This document shows, piece by piece, positions 57,949 through 64,000 of a stretch of DNA of 64,000 nucleotides. The translations under genes were made by a program, and so were the position numbers. A model generated the notes under the pieces. That model saw only the letters and a program-made list of their open reading frames with translations. It ran no database searches and had not been told where the DNA came from. Position 1 is the first letter of the stretch; every line of letters starts with the position of its first letter. The DNA is from Serpula lacrymans var. lacrymans S7.9. Its lineage: Eukaryota; Basidiomycota; Agaricomycetes; Boletales; Serpulaceae. Where the stretch lies: contig NW_006763290.1 in assembly GCF_000218685.1 (NCBI RefSeq), forward strand, positions 3,994,908-4,058,907, read 5' to 3'.

Positions 57949-58092
57949 AAGCTGATCACCCAAAATGTCCTGCATTGTGTGATCCAATGTGTCAATCCCA
58001 TGACGGTGTTGCATTGGTGGAAGCTGATCACCCAAAATATCCAGCATTGTGTGATCCAATGCGTCAATCTCATGACGGTGTTACATTGGTGC
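57949..58092 (-). repeat. 72 bp tandem duplication in the helicase
   Basis: The unit AAGCTGATCACCCAAAAT... occurs at 57949 and again at 58021, with about 8 differences. It adds 24 codons in frame (LDHTMxDILGDQL twice) just after helicase motif II. The premature stop lies at its upstream edge. Confidence 0.85.
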
Positions 58093-59146
58093 TTCATCCC
58101 AGACTATAACTCCAATATGTCTCAATACCTCATAGAGGTCAGAGTTTTTTGGAATCCTGCATGTGGATGTTTCATGTACAGGAATAGGGATTTCAAAGCG
58201 TAAATAAGCTGTGCAGCCACTCTCCAAGAGCAGAGATGAAATCCCAGAGGATGCTACACATAGAGCAACATTATGATTATCCCTTACTCGAACAGCGGCT
58301 GCAATTGTATTACAGAGATATGTTTTGCCCCCACCTCCAGCACTGTGGATAAATAAAGTAGTTCCCTTATTATGGTGGATTGACTGCATCATGGTATCAA
58401 AAGCATTCTGCTGCTCTTGATTGAGCCTCTCTACATTATCTTCAACCTCCAAAGTAAGATCAAATCTGTCATGGTTTTGCTGCTCGTGGAAAAGATTGTT
58501 TGCAATGATAGGCTCCCATTGTTGCTGAGGAAAAGGCATTGGTGGGAAGATTGTAAGACATTTGTTGGATTGAGTAAGTATGGATTCCAGCAAGAATAGC
58601 CTATAATCATAAATCTGGTCTTCTGAAGGTTGGGCTATCCCTCTTTGAAGAAGGCAATGGTGTAAATCATCACAAATCTTGTATTTGTGCTGGTTCCAAA
58701 GGTTTGCAGGCTCATTTGGGAGACATTGCAGTAAGGTAACTGCAAAGAGAACATGGAGTTCAGGGCCTGTCTGCATATTTCCTGCTTCTGCCAAACACTG
58801 ATTCCATTCACCATCGTCTTCTAACTGGCCACGTGCAGCACATGCAGCTTTGTAAGTTGGATGTAAAACCCCATTAAATGTGCGCAAATCTTCCCAACTC
58901 TCTGCTCCAGGGATCACAGTGAGCAGTGTACGGAGGTAGAAGTGCTCCCCTTGGCTTGGATGGACAAACAACATTCTCCCTATAGCAAATCATTGTTTTC
59001 TTGGAGTCCATTTTTTGGCACCTTTGTTCCAGACAAAGTATTGAGGATAAGGTATGTGACAACCTTCAGGGTGATCTTTATTAGCAGTGAACCATTCTGT
59101 GAGTTGAGTCTTTGATGTACTGTCATTATTGATTATATTCTCTGCA

Positions 59147-59942
59147 CATCAGGAAAAATGGGGGTAGCTATATAGAGCTCTATAGCACTATAAGTACTCA
59201 TAGAGCTGTTATAGTGGTCAAACCTGTTATAGAACCTCTGCCATCTATAGAGCCTCATATAGCTCTATAAATGCTCTTATAGATGTTGGAAATTGTTGTG
59301 TGGCTGATATAAAAAATTAACACAGACAGAATTTGAACTCTCAACCTGCTAGCAGCTCTTGAGTGACTAAGCAACCTATAGCCACACATCACATTTATCC
59401 ACTACACCATGAGAGCTTATAAAATGTATTATACACATGTTATATATTGACCTTTCATGGACTTAGATTATTTTTTTACTCATTGTCACTACTTATATCT
59501 GGATAAATCATTATTCTTATTTTGTGAGTATCAGGGATACAAACTACTATTTCACTAATACAGGCTACATAATTAGTTAATACTGGATAATTTATTAGCC
59601 CTTTTAAGCACCTTGAACTATATTATAACTATGACCTTTACAGCTATAGGAGCTATGTAGGCTGCTATAGGCTATAAAAGCACTTATAGTGCCTTGCCTA
59701 TAACAATATACTTAACTCCAAACACTTCTGGCCTTTTTCTATTATTGAACAAGTTTATTAGATTAATCCAGAGTTTGAGGGAATTATAGATACTTCTCCC
59801 CTTGGTTAAAATTGCCTACTACTGTGCTATAAGAGCTATAAGAGCTATGACTGCACTGATAGTACTATAGTTTCTATGAATGTGTTTATATATATAGGTG
59901 GTGGCTATATAGCACTATATAGAAAAAGGGTTTTTCCTGATG
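59147..59942. mobile_element. TIR transposon B' (796 bp), inverted copy of B
   Basis: Same length as B, with flanking CA dinucleotides (59145-59146, 59943-59944). It sits in the spacer of the Rep-helicase gene between the Tyr motif region and the helicase. It begins CATCAGGAAAAATGGGGGTAGC and ends GGGTTTTTCCTGATG. The pair B/B' forms an inverted repeat with about 2 kb between copies. Confidence 0.88.
59318..59416 (-). ncRNA. tRNA-like Pol III boxes in element B'
   Basis: Inverted copy of the feature at 56867-56965, with the same A- and B-box-like motifs and A-run (T6 on the minus strand). Confidence 0.45.
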
Positions 59943-60371
59943 CATCATCATGGGCATTGAAGAATACAGTTTGCTGATCCTTTAATTGAATGGGAAGGCG
60001 CAATACCGTTGGTTTTTCTTCATGCATAGGGAACTCCAAAAGATGTCAGCATGCTTCCACAGGACCAATATAGCGACCATCAATATATTCCTGAATCTCA
60101 TCCCTCGGCTACCTTGCATCTCCATGCACAATTCCTACATCTGCACCTTGTTCTCCCACCACAACTGAAGCTCAATTATGGCCCTTGTAAATATATTTAT
60201 GAATATATTTGACGGCTTTAACAGATGAACAGATTTCAACATTGATGTGACAGTCATATCTGGCAGAGAGATATGCATTGTAAGGGACAACATCACGGTT
60301 ATTAAAAACATGACCACTTGAAGCTGTATAAGTCCTCCCATTGTCAGGCCTTGCATATTCTGGATAACCAT

Positions 60372-60787
60372 TGTTACGATACACAATTTTTGGACCTTTA
60401 ATTTTCATTCTCCTCTTCAACTTTCTTTTGTAGTTTTCACACACTGTGCCATACGGCACTTTCCATCTTTGTTCAAACTCCACCTTCTCGCACTGCACTA
60501 CTTTTTTCTTATTTTTAGCTACAAATCTCTCACGCAGTGGAGCTGGTCACACGGGCTATGCCCCATGACATCATCAGCCACTGCCTCCATCAACTGTATA
60601 GTACATGTGTACAAACAACACTGTAGTAGTATATAAACCTCAATAGATCCAGGAGACTCCTCAGTGAGTCCTCCTGTTGTTTACCCACAACTAACTTGGT
60701 CCTATCTTAAGGGGTAACCACTCCCTCTTATTACTCTTCTTGCTTGTCTGAGTTGTGCGCCAGAGTAACTAACTGTTGGTTGTAACA
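60372..60787 (+). repeat. Solo LTR, family LTR3 (416 bp)
   Basis: Starts TGTTACGATACACAA and ends TTGGTTGTAACA. Target duplication ACCAT/ACCAC (4/5). Splits the Helitron Rep between GDGG and GYPEYARPDN. Confidence 0.88.
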
Positions 60788-60987
60788 ACCACCATCACCA
60801 AATCTGGTTTCAGCACAAAACTCTTTGCGATAGCGTTTTGAGCATGCTCTATTCTTCATGCACCGGGCTCCAGGGTGCTCAGGTCCACATGGACCGTGCA
60901 TCATACACTTTGTGACCGTTGAATATAACTTTGGTTGTGTGACAGGATCAGGAATTTGAGCAGAGACAACAGAGTCAACCTGGGTGG

Positions 60988-61384
60988 TGTTATAATTAAC
61001 ATACCAGCACCTACTTACGCTTCACTTTTGTACTTTTACTTTTATTTTTCCAAGTCACATGACCAGTCATGTGACCATTTACTTTACTTTATATTTTCAA
61101 CTTTTCATAGTCACATGACCAGTCATGTGGCATATCACCTGACCAGTGTCTAGACTCATCATGTGACCGGTCACATACTGGACATCGGACTTTGAACTTT
61201 ATTTACAACTGTACAGTACCTCATGTATTTTAGTATATATACAAGAGCAATACATGGGGAGGACTCAGCGAGTCCTCCTGTTGTCTAGCAACTAACTCAC
61301 TGCAGCCAAAGAGGTAACCACTCCCCATCATCTTCTTTAGTGTGTTCCTGTGTGCGCCGGAGTAAATAACTCTTGGTTGTTACA
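60988..61384 (+). repeat. Solo LTR, family LTR4 (397 bp)
   Basis: Starts TGTTATAATTAACATACC and ends CTCTTGGTTGTTACA. Target duplication GGTGG/GGTGC (4/5). The 3' half is close to LTR3; the 5' half differs and is dominated by three GTCACATGACCAGTCATGTG-type palindromes. Splits the Helitron Rep after ICDGT. Confidence 0.85.
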
Positions 61385-62869
61385 GGTGCCATCACAGATT
61401 TTATATTGATCTTCCAAGAATATGAGAAGATGCATGTGTGAGAAACCCTGCTTTTGGTATTCCACAGTGTAAACAGATCCCGAAGTCTTTCCAAAGATCC
61501 CATCTTTGACTTCCTTCAACAGTGCCTTTTTTTTCTGATAGAAGACACGTGCAAAAATGTCAGGACGGTCTGCAGCAGTCTGTTTTCTTGTAGGCATATT
61601 GGGGTCATCATCTACTTCACCGGCATTGTTGTATGCCTCTTGAATTTCAGGCCAGTTGGTGTTTGCTGTCATTGTAAGGAAAATATCAGGTTTATGGCAG
61701 TGGCGACATATAGCCATGGAGTCCTGGAAGAGCTGGTACATGTGCCGTGTACTGCCAGAATGAGAAGATGGTAGGACAATGTTCTGGCCCTGTTGACCCA
61801 AATCTATTTTCCCATCATTTCGATCCATAGCATCTTTAACGCCTTGGTAAAGATTTGCCCTTATGTCTTTTTGATGATGACGGACCCACTTCAATTCACT
61901 TCCTGCTGTGGAAGCCCATGCATCAACACAATACTCCTGAAGTAGCTTTCCACCATAGAAGAGATTAGATTGATTGGCTCCTCGGGGATGGAGATAGTAT
62001 GCATAATAACACCGCTGGGAGACATATTCACTGCATATATTTCCATCAGCATTTTGAATAGACCGTATTGTCCTATGCCACCCTTGTTCTCCAAAGGGAA
62101 ATAGGAGGATATAATGCAGAGGTGAATAAAGGGGTCGCAAATGGCTGATATGCTTGAGACCACCACCATGATCAAATTTCAGCCGCAAAACAATATCACG
62201 GTGCTCATCAACATCTTGTTCTCCATCTCCAGGGATAACAGCAGCAACTTCATCTGCAGTAGAAAGATTATAACAATGTTGGTCCAGAGTTTGGTCAAGA
62301 GCTATATGGGCTGTTATTTTGGCACGTTCTGCTTCAGGCTTTTCCATGATAATCTGATAAGCTTGCTTGTACAAAGGGATGAATGGATTGAATTGCTTCA
62401 GGGTATTCTGGATCTCCAGCATGGTTGCTGGTGTAGTGCCATGCCCCTGGGTATTCTCATTACGTAGAGAAAGAGCAGTCTGTGGGTGGTGAATGTAAAG
62501 CTGGCCAAAAGAGGGAGTTTCACCTTCAGGTGGATGGAATGCGCTGATGCTATGATGAAGGCCTCCATGGATACGGAAACTATAAGGTCCTGCAGCACTT
62601 GTGACAGCAAGGTCTATATTGACACCCAAAGATGTAAATGCAAAGGCATTGTTGTATGAGCGGACTTTGTCACGGAATTCACGTGCAGTAATGTCAACCC
62701 CACGGAACAGATGGCGTAGAGCAGCAGGTGCTTCCTGGAAATGATCCAGCCTAACTTGACCTTGAAGGCAGTATACACCAAATTTTAGATGGATCCTGGA
62801 GGAACTTGTGAGTCTCTCGGTATCCCAGTGTAATACTCCACAATTATGGCACTCTACGTCCATGTTGCG

Positions 62870-63675
62870 TAAAGTATGACGGTATAGAGGCTCTACATAT
62901 GGTTGTTGAGCCTCCTGGCATATTACCTATGCTTGGCGGCGGTTGGCAATATTTTGTTCAGTTGCAAGTCATTGAGGCCTTGGCATCCTTGGTGTATTTC
63001 TGGCAGCTACCGGTTCATTTAAGTCCCTGCCTTGGTCTACAGCATCCCTGGCAGCCCTGTGGGCCTGATCTGCTAGCTTGTCTTCCCTCCTTTCAAGCTC
63101 TTCTTGAGCAGCTCTTTGGATTCTAATGAGTTGCTAAGCTTGTAGCTCTTCATAACACAGATCAGCATGCTGAGAATGCTGCTGTACCTGTAGTCTAATT
63201 GCCTCCTGACGTTCAATTTCTCTTTCCTGGTGATCCTCAGCCAACTGCTGTTCCTGCCTTTGGAGCTGTATTGCTTCCTGGTGTTGAATCATTTGATCCT
63301 CAGCCTGCTCCTGCCTTCATAGTCTATTACGCCATTGATTAACCTGTTCTGCATGTCAGTTTTGGAACCCATCTAATAGCCTTTTATTGTAGTCAACACC
63401 ATGGGTAGCAAGCAACTGGTTACCCTGCCGCATTTGAAAAGGGGGCTGCAATTGAGGGTATGCAGGTCCAGCTAATAGCTGGACATGCAATAATCATGCA
63501 CAGGTCCTCCAAAATTTGGACGCGCAATATTGATATTTCTCAAATCTCTACAATCCAAGAGGTGCTCTCGTCGCACACTTGGTGATGTCATCTGTTGATA
63601 ATGTTGTATACAATCTCTATTGCAATGTTCACCACGTTCTTGTTCGGGAGTCTGTGGAATATATCTATAAATCAC
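62870..63675 (-). pseudogene. Helitron N-terminal Gln/Glu-rich region
   Basis: On the minus strand this reads QLQRQEQQLAEDHQEREIERQEAIRLQ and QLIRIQRAAQEELERREDKLA, a long coiled coil as in many fungal Helitron proteins, but with several stops. Another open piece (63472-63675) reads SPSVRREHLLDCRDLRNI. No promoter recognised. Confidence 0.6.
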
Positions 63676-63929
63676 ATCAATATATCAGTTAGTGGTTAAT
63701 GACACATTGACAATACTACACATACTGCATATTTGAATTGCTCATATTCATATTTATGTATTTGCTATATGCACTGATTTATTGATAATTTGGGCTTCTG
63801 TAATCAATGTGTCAGTTTTAATTGAATCAACACCATAAACTGTTGTAAACTCACATTATGTAAGCTGTGTTTTTATGTGTGGGGAAGGGTCTTTGATTTT
63901 ATTTTTATACACGCTACAGTGTGGTTGTT
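63676..63929. other. AT-rich spacer
   Basis: No gene or repeat recognised between the Helitron N-terminal region and the LTR at the window edge. Confidence 0.4.
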
Positions 63930-64000
63930 ACAATTGACGTACCAGTACCTACTTACACTTCACCTTTTTCGTACTTTTACTTTTATTTTTCCAAGTCACA
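63930..64000 (+). repeat. LTR4, start of a copy cut by the window edge
   Basis: TGTTACAATTGACGTACCAG through CTTTTATTTTTCCAAGTCACA, a match to the first 70 bp of the LTR at 60988. The rest lies outside. Confidence 0.8.

Larger units (their letters stand above)
56118..59146 (-). pseudogene. Helitron PIF1-like helicase domain
   Basis: Block order on the minus strand: VHPSQGEHFYLRTLLTVIPG and MPFPQQQWEP (58500-58974), Walker A GGGGKTYLCNTIAAAV at about 58320-58345, VIVWDEAPM (motif II, 58084-58110), VFGGDFRQTTPVV (57890-57930), AMTINKSQGQSVTH (57137-57185), then, after element B, SVFSHGQLYVALS (56265-56310). So all major SF1 helicase motifs are present. A TAA at 58081-58083 directly follows DEAPM, where CAA (Gln) is likely. 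A 72 bp tandem duplication adds 24 residues (57949-58092). Confidence 0.85.
59945..62863 (-). pseudogene. Helitron Rep (HUH endonuclease) part
   Basis: From 62863: MDVECHNCGVLHWDTERLTSS and FGVYCLQGQVRLD, the usual start of the Helitron-like N domain. Further HGGLHHSISAFHP, GQLYIHH, RGANQSNLFYGGKLLQEYCVDAW, then Rep motif 2 GFSHMHLLIFLE (about 61405-61445), which keeps both His of HUH. After LTR4, 60800-60985 reads VTKCMMHGPCGPEHPGARC and CSKRYRKEFCAETRFGDGG. After LTR3 it goes on to KYIHKYIYKGHN (60172-60230) with both Rep tyrosines. So all Rep active-site residues survive, but the gene is cut three times. Confidence 0.85.
56118..63675 (-). mobile_element. RepHel Helitron, interrupted by four insertions
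   Basis: One large minus-strand Rep-helicase gene of Helitron type: N-terminal Gln-rich region (62870-63675), Helitron-like N domain and HUH Rep (60790-62863), the Tyr motif (60172-60371), then a PIF1 helicase (56118-59146). Insertions: LTR4 60988-61384, LTR3 60372-60787, TIR element B' 59147-59942, TIR element B 56341-57136. Terminal TC/CTRR ends were not located. Stops at 58081 and in the N-terminal part suggest it is dead. Confidence 0.85.

Noticed and set aside
62899..63126. Plus-strand hypothetical protein
   Set aside because: Shadow of the Gln/Glu-rich Helitron N-terminal region.

Overview
The window looks like a transposon-saturated stretch of a fungal nuclear genome, most likely an Agaricomycete (mushroom-forming basidiomycete). 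Genes have short introns with GTAAGT/AG borders. The protein families are typical of such fungi: FunK1 kinases, DUF6698 proteins, Plavaka (CACTA-like) transposases, Ty1/Copia elements and a Helitron. One recognisable host gene, a Cut8/Sts1 nuclear proteasome tether, sits among them. I do not name a species. Family names rest on motifs read by eye and on memory of these families; no search was run.

Layout. 1-4221: Copia element on the minus strand with LTR and a half-tRNA-iMet primer site. 4222-8069: gene-poor, with a 138 bp MITE and a solo LTR. 8070-14751: a decayed orphan-family gene (paralogue A), small hypothetical ORFs and two solo LTRs. 15572-16880: Cut8/Sts1. 17108-20718: solo LTR, minisatellite, and orphan paralogue B in opposite orientation, split by a solo LTR. 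21166-23012: another orphan-family gene. 23032-27950: a second, 5'-truncated Copia element that hosts two other elements. 28210-30300: gene remnants. 30440-34823: Plavaka transposase 1, broken by four LTR insertions. 34885-37448: FunK1 kinase. 37857-40150: remnant with a possible 2-oxoglutarate/Fe(II) dioxygenase motif. 40856-45397: multi-exon orphan gene broken by a solo LTR. 46500-49899: Plavaka transposase 2. 50026-52313: DUF6698 gene broken by nested LTRs. 52632-55835: unknown ORFs. 56118-63675: a RepHel Helitron broken by two identical inverted TIR transposons and two solo LTRs.

The most unusual feature is a 228 bp LTR-like element (copies at 23991, 30871 and 31710). It has TG...CA ends and 5 bp target duplications, and carries a tRNA-like sequence with intact A and B boxes followed by TTTT. 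This resembles, by analogy, the 5S-carrying Cassandra retrotransposons of plants. The 796 bp TIR elements in the Helitron also carry a Pol III-like box pair with a T6 run. Target duplications allow most insertions to be ordered in time, so the window works as a record of successive mobile-element waves.

Coding potential is mostly dead. Stops in Copia-1, FunK1, the Helitron and the dioxygenase-like remnant are largely explicable as C:G to T:A transitions, some at CpG. Cut8/Sts1 is the only gene I would call intact with confidence.
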